Part shown: positions 36,166 to 47,559 of the stretch, one piece after another | Layout: each line of letters starts with the position of its first letter | Position numbering within the stretch: position 1 is the first letter of the stretch | NCBI GenBank assembly: GCA_021495925.1 | Contig: JAKEKT010000049.1 | Location: forward strand, 186,001-250,000 | Direction: 5' to 3' | Origin: Diplodia intermedia | Taxonomy: Eukaryota; Ascomycota; Dothideomycetes; Botryosphaeriales; Botryosphaeriaceae | DNA length: 64,000 nt | Translations under genes and position numbers: made by a program | Notes under the pieces: model-generated | Databases searched by the model: none | Told to the model about the DNA's origin: nothing | What the model saw: only the letters and a program-made list of their open reading frames with translations

Positions 36166-36287
36166 CAGCCTCGACTGCCAGCCTGCTCTGACCTTCTTCT
36201 CCAGCACTACTCACCAGTCCTCCCTTCAATTGACTCTTCAACTTCCTCCAACCACCACATCCACCAACCTCCCATCCCACCACCGTC

Positions 36288-37462
36288 ATGTCTGCTCCCG
36301 AGGTTCCCAAGAGGCAGATGGCCCAGGTCGTCGAGGCGACCGGCCAGCGCCCTGTCTTCAAGGAGATCGACGTCCAGGAGCCCGGTCCCGATGAGGTCCT
36401 CGTCAACGTCAAGTACTCCGGTGTCTGCCACACCGACCTCCACGCCATGCAGGGCGACTGGCCCCTGCCCGTCAAGATTCCCCTCGTCGGTGGCCACGAG
36501 GGTGCTGGGTACGTCGTGAAGACCGGTTCGCTCGTCCAGGATGTCAAGGTTGGCGACGCCGTCGGTATCAAGGTCAGCGCAATTCTTCCTTCTCTTTCTC
36601 CCTCGCGTCTTCTGACCTCCGCCGCAGTGGTTGAACGGTTCCTGCCTTGCTTGCGACTTCTGCCAGCAGGCCGATGAGTCTCTGTGCCCCAAGGCCCTCC
36701 TCTCCGGTTACACCGTCGACGGTTCTTTCCAGCAGTACGCCATCGCCAAGTCTGCCCACGTTGCACGGATAGCCCCCGGCACCGATCTCGCCGCCATTGC
36801 CCCCGTCCTCTGCGCCGGTATCACTGTCTACAAGGGTCTCAAGGAGGCCGGCGTGCGCGCTGGTCAGACCGTCGCCATTGTCGGTGCCGGTGGTGGTCTC
36901 GGTTCCCTTGCCCTGCAGTACGCCAAGGCCATGGGTATCCACACCATCTCCATTGATGCTGGTGATGACAAGAAGGCCATGTGCGAGAGCATGGGCACCA
37001 CCGCTTTCGTCGACTTCTCCAAGAGCTCCAACGTCGTCAAGGATGTGCAGGCCGCCACCGTCGATGGCCTCGGTCCCCACGCCGTCATCCTGCTCGCCGT
37101 GTCTGAGAAGCCCTTCCAGCAGGCCGCCGAGGTAAGCTTCTCCGCTGGTCCAGAGTGAAATGTCGAACAGTCGCTAACGATTGAAACAGTACGTCCGTCC
37201 TCGTGGTTCCGTCGTCTGCATTGGTCTGCCCGCCGGTGCCTACCTGAAGGCCCCCGTCTTCGACACCGTCGTCCGCATGATCTCGATCAAGGGCTCGTAC
37301 GTCGGTAACCGCAAGGATACCGCCGAGGCTCTCGACTTCTTCTCGCGTGGCCTGATCAAGGCTCCCTTCAAGGTTGTCGGCCTGTCTCAGCTCAACGAGG
37401 TCTACGACCTCATGAAGAAGGGCGCCATTGCCGGTCGCTACGTCCTGGACTGCGACAAATAA
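36288..37462 (+). CDS. Zinc-dependent alcohol dehydrogenase (ADH1-like)
   Basis: Cytosolic NAD-linked enzyme interconverting ethanol and acetaldehyde. Exons 36288-36572, 36628-37131, 37190-37462 give 353 residues, the family norm. The catalytic zinc ligands are in YSGVCHTDLHAMQGDWPLP and VGGHEGAGYV; the structural zinc cluster is NGSCLACDFCQQADESLC with all four cysteines. The NAD fold has IVGAGGGLGSLALQYAKAMG. No mitochondrial presequence. Codon choice is strongly biased to GTC, ATC, GGT and AAG, far more than in neighbours, and the promoter has a TATA box and pyrimidine-rich leader, so high expression is inferred. Confidence 0.96.
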
Positions 37463-38829
37463 ATGGACGCAGACGTGTTAGCGTGCTCCAGGAAACATGG
37501 AAAAAGAACCAGGACGGATACGGCGGTTGTCTGATGAGTTTACGATTTCCTGCTGCTGAAGATCTCCCAAGAGTCAGGGATGATGGTGTGGTGTGATGAG
37601 ATATCATTGGCTTTGTACATACTTTGTTCGCAATTGATTCCCCCTTTGACAAACATCCGCTCCCTGTGCGTGCCTGGTGATGAGGAATGGGATGGGCTCA
37701 AGAGGACTTGACGTCCATTTAAGCGCCACGCGCGGCCAACAAGGTGCTTTAAAGGAGATCTCGGACTTATGGGTGGATTGGCATCTCCGGTTCGTCCCGC
37801 TCCGCACCGTGCCCTCCTCCCATGTCCCCGTTCTTTGCCGAGGTGGAGATCTCTGTCGATTCGATGCTCGTTGCTGTACCAGCTACCTTCCATCCCACGC
37901 TTAAGTTCACTTGATAGAACACATCTGACGGGGTCGGTACGCTCGGTATCGCCACGAGGTCGATGTGGTTTTCCAGTTGCTGTTCTTTGGTCGTGTCGAG
38001 ATGGACACTTCAACAACCCATCTCCATTGCTGTAGCAACAAGCGAAAGGATCGTAAGATATCTTCTGACCTGCCTTTGAGACTCGGAAACTCATATCCGA
38101 TTGCACTGACACTTCGTATTGCGGGTTCGTGATGGCAGCTTGCATAGAGCTGCAGCTGACAAGAAGGGCAGCTATCTATCCGATTTTCTGACCGAAGATG
38201 CATAGAAGCCGTCACCTTTGGTTGCGGGGCTGAGTAGTGATTGTGGCGTTGAGTAATGGATCCTTTGTCCTCGGACGACCGGCTACGGTACCGTCGAGAG
38301 ATGTTCTCCTTTTCACCGCGAATAGACTCTTGCTAGGTCTTCTCTGCGAGTAGAAGCAAATGAGAACTGTGATTAAATTCTCTGTCTTTGACGCAAGCTT
38401 CTGATTCTCGTCTTGCTCACGGAACTGCTCGCTGCGAGTCGTGCAATACGTGCGGGACTCTGGATTCTTGGGCGGGCCGGGACACCGGGACGTTGTTGAA
38501 GACGCCACAAACGAACACTAGTACTATTAAGTGTGGCGTGATTGCGCACAAGTTGGGCAGGTGCGTGGCTTCCTACTTGGGTAGATGACACATCCTCCTG
38601 TTCCGGGGCACAATTCTCATACTTGAAACGTAATCCAATAGGTGATTTACCACGCATCCTCTAACAATGCGCAATCTGTTCCCATCCAACAGCCCGTTGG
38701 CGCCCATCATGCGATTTGTAACCGTCCGAACAATAGCTCAAAGTTCCCGAAAGTGTTGCGATACGAAGAGAATCGATCACCACAACAGCCCCTTCTTCCC
38801 TTCCGCCCGTCCTCCACCCCCACCCCAAA
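37463..38829. other. Convergent intergenic region ADH / disordered protein
   Basis: 1.37 kb. Frames up to 201 codons on the minus strand (37540-38145) overlap others and resemble nothing known. Confidence 0.45.
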
Positions 38830-40626
38830 TCACGTCAAAACGTACGTCGCAAACACCGCCGCCAAGTCCATCATCCCAGGCAAACCATCACGCTTGCGTT
38901 CGGCATCCATCCCCTGCATCCTACCGCGCCCCTCTCTCCCACCATCCTTCTCGCCACCATTCGTCCGCAGCTCACCACCACCACCACCACCAGCCGACTC
39001 CCGCCCGGACTCCCGCCTCCGTCTCCGCCTCCGTCCCTCCCCCTCCCCTCTGCTGCTGCGTCGTTGATGATGACGATGGCGACGACGACGCCGATGTCCC
39101 TCGACCACCGACTCCGGCCCGGTCTCGGTCTCGGTCGCGGTCTCGTCGTCATCGTCGTAATCGTTCAATGACAAGGATGAAGACAACGATGATGTTGATG
39201 ACCGCGGCGGCGGCGGCGGCGGCGGCGGCGGTGGTGGTGGTGGACGTGGCGTCGCCGCGCGCTTGGCACCGCCCCCCTTCTTCCCGCCCACCTGTTCGCT
39301 CGGCCTCGCCCGGCGGCGGCGGCGATGTCGCTGATCGTTCTCGTTGTCGGACGACGATGAGGAGTAGCCCGAGGAGGGACACGAAGACGAGAAGGAAGCG
39401 GAAGTGGTGGAATCGGAGCGTGTGAACGACGGGCGCCGCTCGTCGTCGGCGAACCGTGTTTGCTTCCGCCGCGGCGGTGATCCAGACGATGAAGACGACG
39501 ATGGGGAGAATGGCGGCACCGCGGCGGCGGCGGTCGCGGGTGCCGTGGCCGGCGGGGTGAGGGCGTTGACGTCGATGGGGTAGGCGCGGTAGACGCCGGT
39601 TTGGACGGGCGGGAAGGAGGAGCGGCGGTGGTAGTCGATCAAGGGGGGCTTGGGGTCGTGGTGGTGGGAATATGTGGGGGTGGCGGCGGTGGCGGCAGCA
39701 GCTGACGGTGGTGGTTGTGATGACTGTCGGGTGGGTCGTTGGCTGGGGATTGTGTGGCTTTGAAGAAGTGGTGGAGAGGTGGAGTTGAAAGCTCGTGGGT
39801 GGTTGGGGCTGTATCGCTGCTGCTGCTGCTGCTGATGCTGCGGCTGCATCTGTTGTTGCTGGCGATAAGGGTATGAAGAGGGTGTGGGTGCTGTGGCCAG
39901 TCGGGTCGGTCCTGACGGGCGCGTCTGGGAAGGGTGGATTGATGTGGTGCTGCTGCGTGAGGCCGGATAAGGTGGGGTCGCTGCTGCGTATGGCGGTATG
40001 GTGTTGTTATTGCAACCCTTGGGCGGGAGTTCCGTGTAAGGAATCCCGCGGTGTTGAAGTGGGGGAGAGGTGCGAGCTGACTCCTCAGGAATGGAGTGTT
40101 GTTGTATCCTGCTTCCGAGCTGCGATGTGACGTGCGTAGACGACGCGATATGGGTGTTGGAGAAACTGGGAACATGCCCCGAAGGGCACGTAAAACTCCG
40201 ACTGATAGTCGGCTTTGGAGGCATATTGTTGGCACGAGTCCCGTCTGAGCGTGGAGGATATTGGCTGGTGGAGGATCGGCTGGATGGCAAGCTGGTGTTG
40301 CTCTCTGAAGAGTCCGAATACCGGGGAGATGGGAGGATGGGGTCCTCAGGTGAAGCAGAGTGCAAGGACGACGCCAGCCACACTGAAGGGCGCCATGTTC
40401 CAGAATCTGAGGCCGTGGACGCAGCAGAAGGGTCGATCTCTGAGGGTGACAGTGGTGTTGCTGCTGGATGAGAGTATGACTGATGCCGAGCTGGAAGGTG
40501 TGGTGGTCTGGGGACCTGTGCGTGTCCGGTCGAGTATGGAGGTACTGATTCGAAAGGGCGGTGGGGTTGGGGGGACAGCGGATCCTGCATCTCGGCCATC
40601 TGTAGCTCGTCTGGCTTGGCTTTCAT
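38830..40626 (-). CDS. Large intrinsically disordered protein, unknown
   Basis: Single frame of 598 residues from the ATG at 40626. No folded domain seen. The first two thirds are Ser/Pro/Thr/Gln-rich with poly-Gln; then a short basic-acidic motif KQTRFADDERRPSF, a Ser-rich block, a Pro13 run encoded by the GGC/GGT repeat at 39200-39243, an Asp/Glu stretch, long Arg/His runs and finally a distinct C-terminus (RDGLPGMMDLAAVFATYVLT). The C-terminal segment is the only non-repetitive hydrophobic part and may be the conserved element. Composition suggests a nuclear or condensate-type scaffold, but this is inference. The frame could partly reflect GC-rich composition; its length argues that it is real. 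Confidence 0.65.
   Translation of the reverse strand: MKAKPDELQMAEMQDPLSPQPHRPFESVPPYSTGHAQVPRPPHLPARHQSYSHPAATPLSPSEIDPSAASTASDSGTWRPSVWLASSLHSASPEDPILPSPRYSDSSESNTSLPSSRSSTSQYPPRSDGTRANNMPPKPTISRSFTCPSGHVPSFSNTHIASSTHVTSQLGSRIQQHSIPEESARTSPPLQHRGIPYTELPPKGCNNNTIPPYAAATPPYPASRSSTTSIHPSQTRPSGPTRLATAPTPSSYPYRQQQQMQPQHQQQQQQRYSPNHPRAFNSTSPPLLQSHTIPSQRPTRQSSQPPPSAAAATAATPTYSHHHDPKPPLIDYHRRSSFPPVQTGVYRAYPIDVNALTPPATAPATAAAAVPPFSPSSSSSSGSPPRRKQTRFADDERRPSFTRSDSTTSASFSSSCPSSGYSSSSSDNENDQRHRRRRRARPSEQVGGKKGGGAKRAATPRPPPPPPPPPPPPPRSSTSSLSSSLSLNDYDDDDETATETETGPESVVEGHRRRRRHRHHQRRSSRGEGEGRRRRRRRESGRESAGGGGGGELRTNGGEKDGGREGRGRMQGMDAERKRDGLPGMMDLAAVFATYVLT
39200..39243 (+). repeat. GGC/GGT trinucleotide repeat encoding poly-Pro
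   Basis: Run of GGC units ending in GGT units on the + strand; read on the minus strand it gives 13 consecutive prolines in the disordered protein. Confidence 0.8.
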
Positions 40627-41880
40627 ACTCGCGCTGAGCCGTAGATGGTGCTTTGATAGCCAAGAACTGGGATGGCACGAGCTCTACCTCCCTTCGCTAC
40701 CGGCTGATTTGTATGCGCTAAGTGTTTTCGATGTACGAGGCGGTTGGCGGTGGGTGAAACAGGGATGTTTTCAACCAAGGTAGCGTGATGTTGCAATCGA
40801 GGAAGGAGGACTCGGACTCAGCTGCGAAGAGGGTTGATATAGCAGCAGAAGCCGCTTGCGAGGAGGATATCACTCCGGGCAGCTGACCGTGGATTTGAGG
40901 CATGTCGGACGCAAGGCCAACTGCAGGCAAGATCAGAGGTATAGGGTGGCAATGGCCTTATCCACACTGCTGTTGCCATTTGGCTATGGATGGTCTGATC
41001 TGCGGCGCTGCCCCATCCAGCGTGGCTGGCCATAAGCCTATCTGGGTTTGAGGATGGAGGAGCTAGGAGGGGTTCTCTTGAAACGGATGTGCAATGACGC
41101 AAATCGGCAGGCAGGAGCCCACAGGGCTGGCGGCACGCGGACATGGTCGCAATCAGTGCATGAAACTTGCATGAGGCGCCCTGCGGAACGGGCCTTTGGA
41201 TGCTCTACCGCAGGGTTCGGTACCCCGCACCCCAGTTCCCCGCTGTCTCGGATGATCCTGAGTTTCGGTGTTGAGCGCATGGGAGCTCGGTGCCATTTAC
41301 AAACGGTCTGCGCCCAGCACAAGAGGGTCGGGCTCGAGGAAAATGCCATGGTTTTTACATGCCACTTCTGCATCGACGCCCCGTTTTTCTCGATGACAAG
41401 GAAGCGGCGATCTCCACCTTGACCGGTGACGGTCTCTTACCCCATTGGTTCGACACAGAAGGACCAGAAGTGGCGATGCCGATGTAGGGTGCCAAGTTGC
41501 ATCCTGCTCCACGCACCCTTGGATGGCTACAGACGGCGAAGAACGCCTGAACAGGTAACTCGCGCTTCGGAGTCGCTCCCATTGGTAGTGACTATTCGGA
41601 AGCCTTTGCGCAGTGATAACATTACATTTCCGCCTGCCTTTCGTCACTCCTACCTCGCACTGTGAGCCTCCAACCACAGCGGATATCATTTGGGGGAACT
41701 AATGGAAATGGCTGTGGCCGCCGAGTGCTGATTACCAAAAACGCCAGTCTATGCTGCAGGTGAGTTTCAATGCGCCCAAAACAAAACAAAACAAAACAAG
41801 AATATGACGTGCTGCATGGCAGGCCCCAGGTACTCAACGCGCACTAAGAAACCGTCGGAAGGGGCTGTTTAGTCGGTGAA
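40627..41880. other. Intergenic region between disordered protein and ATG18
   Basis: 1.25 kb, upstream of the disordered-protein gene and downstream of ATG18. Contains an AAAAC tandem repeat (41777-41799). No gene seen. Confidence 0.5.
41777..41799 (+). repeat. (AAAAC)n short tandem repeat
   Basis: About 4.5 units, near-perfect. Confidence 0.8.
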
Positions 41881-43335
41881 TCATAAGTTGAGGTCTTCAG
41901 AGGATGTCCGGCCTAACCTATCGTGTGGTTCAAGAACCCTACAACCTGCCGTGTTACTTGACGTTCTGGACTTGACTTCGTACGAGTACTCACGAATATT
42001 GTTTCATCAGAGTCCCTTCGCCTCCGTTTTCCAGGTCGATGTTGAAGACGAAGAAACTACCGTCATTCGTCACAACCATGACTTGAGGCCCGTTATTGCT
42101 CATGGCAACAACGTTGCTGGGGTGCATTGGCGGTCCGTCAACGTTCCTCTTCGGTATCTTCACCCACGCAAAATCCCTGGCCGGCTCCCATATTTCGGCA
42201 ACAGCGCTAGGTAGGTAGCCTCCTAGCTTCTGCGCAAACCCCATCCCGACGTTTTGCGAAGTGCGACGGAGCATACTGGCAAGACCCGGGTTGTTCTGCT
42301 TTCTCTCGGGAACGGTAGGGCCAGACTCGTCGCCGTTGTCGGCCATGTCTTCGCTACTAGGACTCTGGCTGCGATCGCGGGATCCGCTGGCAGATGGTCT
42401 CCGGCCAGAAGGAGATCCGTCTTTGCGGGACTCGCCCTGTGGCGAGAGCCGGAAAATGTGGACCGTGTCTGTTGCCGAGGAGACACAGAGCAACGTTGAA
42501 GTGGAGTTGAAGGCCATGCTGAGAATCTTTGCGGGTATTGAGCCTCTCCGGAACTGGAACAGCTTCTTGGCGTCTGGTACCGAGAAGACGCGGATGATGG
42601 TGCCCTTCTCCGAGGCGGTGGCCAGCAAAGTCCCCTCGTTGTTCAGCGCAATACACGACAACGGAGCCTGGTGCGCTTCTATGACGTTGACGGCCTCCAT
42701 CCTGGTGGCATCGAATATGAGCAGCTCGCCAGTCCTGGGAGCAACGTGCGGCCCGGTTGGGGGCGCATGAGGCGCCGACGAGAAATTGGGGGCGTCTTTT
42801 TTCGGGAGAGGATAGACGAGATGGTTGCGCTCGGAAGACGGCGACAAGGCAACGATTCCGTGCGGATTGGGCGAAGTATCAATCGTGTACAGCATCTTCA
42901 TGTTGCTGATGTCGTACAGGTATATTTGGTCCTCCAGCACGACGACTAGGCGCTTGCGATTCAGACGGACGGCGAGGACTCTGGTGGGGAAGGTGAGCTC
43001 GCAGATGGTCGAATGCCTCTGACTTCAATCAGCCCGCCAGTCCCCGCAAGCGTGTCGCGATCGTACCTTAGTGTTGCGTATGCGCAGGAGGCGCGGCGAC
43101 TGGATCAGGGCGACCAGAGAGGTGGAGAAGAGCATCTCCATGATCGACACATCGCCCTCTTCGCCCTCGAAGGATTTGGAGAAGGGCTCGGTGTCGTACA
43201 GGCGGATGCCCTTCTTGGTGGCTGCGCGGGCGTCAAACACAGCGCAGCAGGCGCGGGGATGCCGGGAAGCTTACCGACGCCAAGAGCGGTGTAGTCCTGG
43301 TTGAAGGTGACGAAATTCATGGCAGGTTGAGCCAT
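41881..43335 (-). CDS. ATG18: ATG18, PROPPIN-family autophagy WD40 protein
   Basis: Seven-bladed propeller that binds PI3P and PI(3,5)P2 on autophagosome and vacuole membranes, needed for autophagy and vacuole shape. Exons 43335-43275, 43221-43069, 43020-41994, 41938-41881 give 432 residues. The lipid-binding FRRG motif is at residues 228-231 (KLFQFRRGSIPAKI). Other hallmarks: FVTFNQDYTALGVA, GIRLYDTEPF, APLSCIALNNEGTLLATASEKGTIIRVF. A Ser/Pro-rich loop follows (SGRRPSASGSRDRSQSPSSED), where the membrane-inserting loop of PROPPINs lies. The last exon is only 58 bp and encodes KQYSVLEPHDRL...; it was found by matching the family C-terminus. It reads PI3P made by the VPS34-VPS15 complex whose VPS15 gene starts this window. 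Confidence 0.95.
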
Positions 43336-43797
43336 ATCGGCGGTTGGGGCGGAGCAGCGGTGCGAGACGGCGGGCGAGCTGAGCGGGGGATCGCGGCGGG
43401 CGGAACGGGCGGAGCGGGCGGCGAAGAAGCGACTGATGGACGGAGGGTGTGGGCTATAAGCGGCGCATGGTCGAGGGCTGGTCTGGAGTTGGGCGTGTTC
43501 GGGCAGCCCAAAGTCGTCGGCGGGCGAGGTGGTGGTGGGGACATTGAGCTAGGCAGTGGCAGGCCCGTTCTGGCCCAAGCTCCTCGGGCCGCCGAACCTG
43601 GCCGAACTTTTCACACTGCAACACCGTCCTGCGATCATGTGTCGCTCGTTCTCATGACTGGCTGGATGCTTACTCAGGCCGGTCATCTGCTCCCGCTCCC
43701 TTTCCACCATCTGCCTGCTGAGGCTCAGGGATAGCCCGCGGCCTCCTGTGCCAAGCGAGATACGCGCAGCCCGGGATAGATTGTCGCAGTCGCCAGC
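43336..43797. promoter_or_regulatory. Bidirectional promoter ATG18/PPM2
   Basis: 462 bp between divergent starts. No TATA element noted. Confidence 0.45.
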
Positions 43798-46700
43798 ATG
43801 CCCGCCCCCGGTCGCGAGAGCCGGCCCGCGCCCAAGTCGACAAAGGAGAAGCGAGATGACGATATTATGTTGGTAAGTCAACACCGCTTGTGCGCGCTGC
43901 TATTTTGGTTGTTTGCGGCTTGTGTTGCGCCCTGCTTTTGATTTTGATTTTCCGTTGCGCCTCCTCCGCGCGTCGCCAAAGGAATATCCGGATGCGGATG
44001 CTGCATTCCATCTACCTACACTTCGCTCCAAGACTGAGCGCAGTCCCGGCTGGAACAAGGAGTACGGTTTCCCTCTACGAGCACATCTCCCCCTAGCTGG
44101 CAACCCTGCTATCGTTTTAGATCAATGTTTTAGTCGCAGGATAGGCAGCACTTGGGGTGCTAACGCTCAAAAGACCAACGACAGCAGTATAGTTTCTAAG
44201 CAGAGCGTCGTCAAAATCTATCACGGCGATAAACCAGATCTCTTCGCGCCATTTATTGCCAAGTCTTTGCGACGGAGCCCGCTCATCAATAGGGGCTACT
44301 GGCTGCGCATAAGGGCAGTCGAGAATACCGTCGCCCATTTTCTCAGCCAACCCACTGAGAAAAACAAAGTCGTAATCAATCTTGGCTGTGGATAGTGAGT
44401 AAGATGGGTCCTAGCCCGTGTGTAGGTCCTAATAATGACCGTCGTCAGTGATCCCCTGCCCTTCCATTTCCTATCCCAGCAGCCGGAACTATGCGCCAGG
44501 GCAACATTCGTCGATGTTGACTACCCGCAACTTATGCACAAGAAAAGGGCTTGTATTTCAAACAGTGCAGCTTTGCAAGAGCTCCTGCCAGTCCTGTCCA
44601 ATGGCGTGTCAAATGGCCCGGATATCTGGCGAGCTGGCCAATATCTCACCGTCGGTTGTGATCTTCGCAAGCTTTCCGAACTCGAAGCTATCTTGAAGAA
44701 AGAAGTCCAGGTCCATGACTGCACTATCCTCTTCGTCGCCGAGGTTTCCATAGCCTATATGGACGTCAAAAGCGCCGATGCGGTGGTCGCCTGGGCAAGC
44801 ACGTTTAAACATGGTAAGCTATACGTCTTTTACGTTACGCAGAACGCTAACCTGGTCAGCCCGATTCTGTATCCTGGAGCAGTGTCTTCCAGAAGGACCA
44901 AGCCATCCTTTTGCGTTTACTATGCTAGGCCATTTCGACAAACTTCACGCCCACCTTAGGGTTGTCTACCAGTATCCCACCCCGAAAGATCAAGAAGCTA
45001 GGTTCCGCAGTGCCGGATGGGAATCGGCTACAGCGCGAACTCTCTGGGAGCTCTGGGGCGATGACGAGTTCCTTTCACCCAGCCAACGTAAGAAACTGGA
45101 CTCCATCGAGCCCTTCGATGAGTGGGAGGAGCTTGCATTACTAGGTGGCCACTATCTCCTCCTGGTTGCGACAACAAGCGCACCCACGAGTCAGAAAGAC
45201 GATTCCCAAGCCCGGATCCAATATGCAAATGCCAAGCTGAACATGCAACCTGTTCCACGTGAGGGTGGTGAAAGCAGCCTCCGACGTTTTGGTGCCACAT
45301 ACTCGCGTGGGAACAAAGTCATCTACCATGGCGGCTATGGAGAGAGAACCCGACTGGGCGACTGTGACACATACACGGCGGACGCCGTATATGAAGGAAA
45401 AGTCGAGCTACAGCCCGGCAAACCCGGTGCGATAATGTGCCAAACCATCACCAACGTGGCCTCCGGCGACGACCTCTTCTTGCTTGCCGGCGGCAGAGAG
45501 TCACCCAGCAAAGCCGCGGCTGGGACCTGGCTCGTAACCTCAACCGGCCGTTCCATCAGCGTAGCCAGCTTCAACGCGGACCGTGTCTTCAACGGCCGCT
45601 ACCGACACTGTGCAGTGCCTGTGCTCATCGACAACAGAACCGATGCACCCGGTGTCCTCATCTACGGCGGCAAGTCCGATGCTAGTACCATCCTAGGAGA
45701 CTTCCTACTCTTCGACCTGAAGAAACAGTCCTGGTCCGTCGTACCCTGCGTGGGATGTGAACAAGGCGGCGGCGTCCCGCCTGCACGGTTTGGCGCAAGC
45801 ATGTGCCAGTCAGAGCAGTCTGCTTCGCTCGGACAGCAATCGGGAATCCTCATGGGAGGAATCTCCGAGGACGGAACTATCTTAGGTGACGTCTGGGAGT
45901 GGGCATTGAGCTGGGAAGCCGATGGTCTGACGGTCAAATGCACCGAAAGGACCAGAGAAATGGAGCTCAGCGGAGCGGCACAGTTCGCGAGATTCGGCGC
46001 TGCCATGATTCCCCTCTCGAACCACTTCTTACTGATCGGAGGTGTCACGAGAGACCGTATCCTTGGCTGGAACGAGGAGATACTCCTCGTCTCGCTGGGT
46101 CCCGAACGCTGGGTCAAGCACATCCAAATGCCCGCCTGCCCCAGCCCACGACCACTTTTTGTCGGCGTCGGAGCAGCGAAAGTCGGCGAGAAGATAGTGT
46201 TAGTCGGCGGAGGAGCAGTCTGCTTTTCCATGGGCAGCTTCTGGAACAAGAAAAGCTACAGCTTACGCTTGGACTACGATCAGGGAGAAGAAGCGCCGTC
46301 AGATTCTTGCGGACAAGGACCGAACGGAACGGACGAGACGGCGGGTCAGCTGCAGGCGGACGGCTCACGAGAAGGCGCAGCTCCAGGAAACTTGCCTGGT
46401 GGAAATGACTCTTTTCCCGCTCCCGCGCCGGTCAAGCAAATCGGACGCGCTGCCGTGCGGACTAGAGAAGACTTCGACGCCATCGTCGCCGCCGGTCAGC
46501 CCGCCATCCTCACCGGCCTCGACATCGGACCGTGCGTCGACCTCTGGACACCCGAGTACCTCGTCTCCCGCATCGGCGCCGGCCGCCCTGCCGCAACGAC
46601 GCTGGACCTCTCCAAGGACTTCCCGGCCATCGCGTCAGACTTGCGCCTACCGGAGGCGCTGCTAGCCGTTGCGGCTGACAACAACAACAGCAGCAGCAAC

Positions 46701-47303
46701 GGCAACGGCAACGCGCACGACTCGCCGCTGCTACGCATCTCGGGCCCGTCCGACGACGCGGCGTCGTTGTGTGGCAGGCTGCACTACGACGCGCTGGCCA
46801 ACGTGCGCTGCCAGATCCGCGGGGCCGAGCGCGTGCGCCTGTTCCCGCCGGGCGACGTCGCACTGCTGGCCTACCCGGCCGGCGCGTCCAGCAGCTCCGA
46901 CGTCGACGTTTGGCACTCGCCCGCCGGTGTCGGGCGGCGCTCGACAACGGCAGACTTGGTACACGCGCATCCTCACGAGGCGGTCCTGCGCCCGGGAGAC
47001 GTTCTCTTCATCCCGCCCGCGTGGAGCCACGCGGCCAGGCCGGAGGAGGACGGCGGGAACGACGTCAGCGTGGTGGTGGATGTGTTTTGGCGAAGCGTTG
47101 GGAGAGAGCTGTACGGGACCGGCAACAGGGATATCGCGGCTTACGAGGAGGGGCGGAAGGCGGTAGAGACGATCGTGAAGGGGTTTGACGGGGTGCCAGG
47201 GGATCTGCGCAAGTTCTATTTGGAGAGGTTGGTGGGGGAGTTGAGGGAGAAGGCTGATGAGGGGGCCGGGGAGAAGGTCGAAGTGGGGTTGGAACGGGAG
47301 TAA
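43798..47303 (+). CDS. PPM2: tRNA wybutosine-synthesis protein 4 (PPM2/TYW4) with C-terminal JmjC domain
   Basis: SAM-dependent enzyme that methylates and methoxycarbonylates the yW-72 intermediate at G37 of tRNA-Phe. Exons 43798-43872, 44174-44394, 44449-44813, 44860-47303 give 1034 residues. The methyltransferase half has TNDSSIVSKQSVVKIYH, RRSPLINRGYWLR and VVINLGCGYDPLPF (SAM site, split by intron 2). The middle is a kelch-type propeller (GATYSRGNKVIYHGGYGERT; LIYGGKSDASTILGDFLLFD; LIGGVTRDRILGW). The C-terminus is a JmjC/cupin fold with iron ligands His862-x-Asp864 and His944. Intron 1 is long (301 bp) and its acceptor was chosen by frame and family alignment. The related leucine carboxyl methyltransferase LCM1 is excluded by the kelch and JmjC parts. 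Confidence 0.93.
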
Positions 47304-47428
47304 GCTGACGAGGCCGGTGTGGCCGCATCGGGGCTGAAACATGAAGGTTGTGGTCAAGCCATGGTCGGTGCTTGTCTGTATCAAGTACGTCGGCCTAGAT
47401 GAAATGGAGTTCAACAGACCCAAACAAG
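47304..47428. other. Short spacer
   Basis: PPM2 3' flank up to MITE copy B; nothing seen. Confidence 0.5.
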
Positions 47429-47559
47429 CACAGTGGGTGACAAAAGAAATTGCCCACTCGGATCTGCCTTACGTAGCTGCCACATCATCATATTCAACTA
47501 CCCATCCCATGTAGAATTTTTCGGATACCGATGGACAATGTCTTTTGTCGCCCGCTGTG
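47429..47559. mobile_element. MITE copy B, internally deleted
   Basis: 131 bp with both terminal repeats (CACAGTGGGTGACAAAAGAA ... TCTTTTGTCGCCCGCTGTG) but lacking the inner ACGTAAAT hairpin half seen in the other copies. Flanks CAAG and CAGG agree at 3 of 4 positions, consistent with a decayed 4 bp duplication. Confidence 0.78.
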
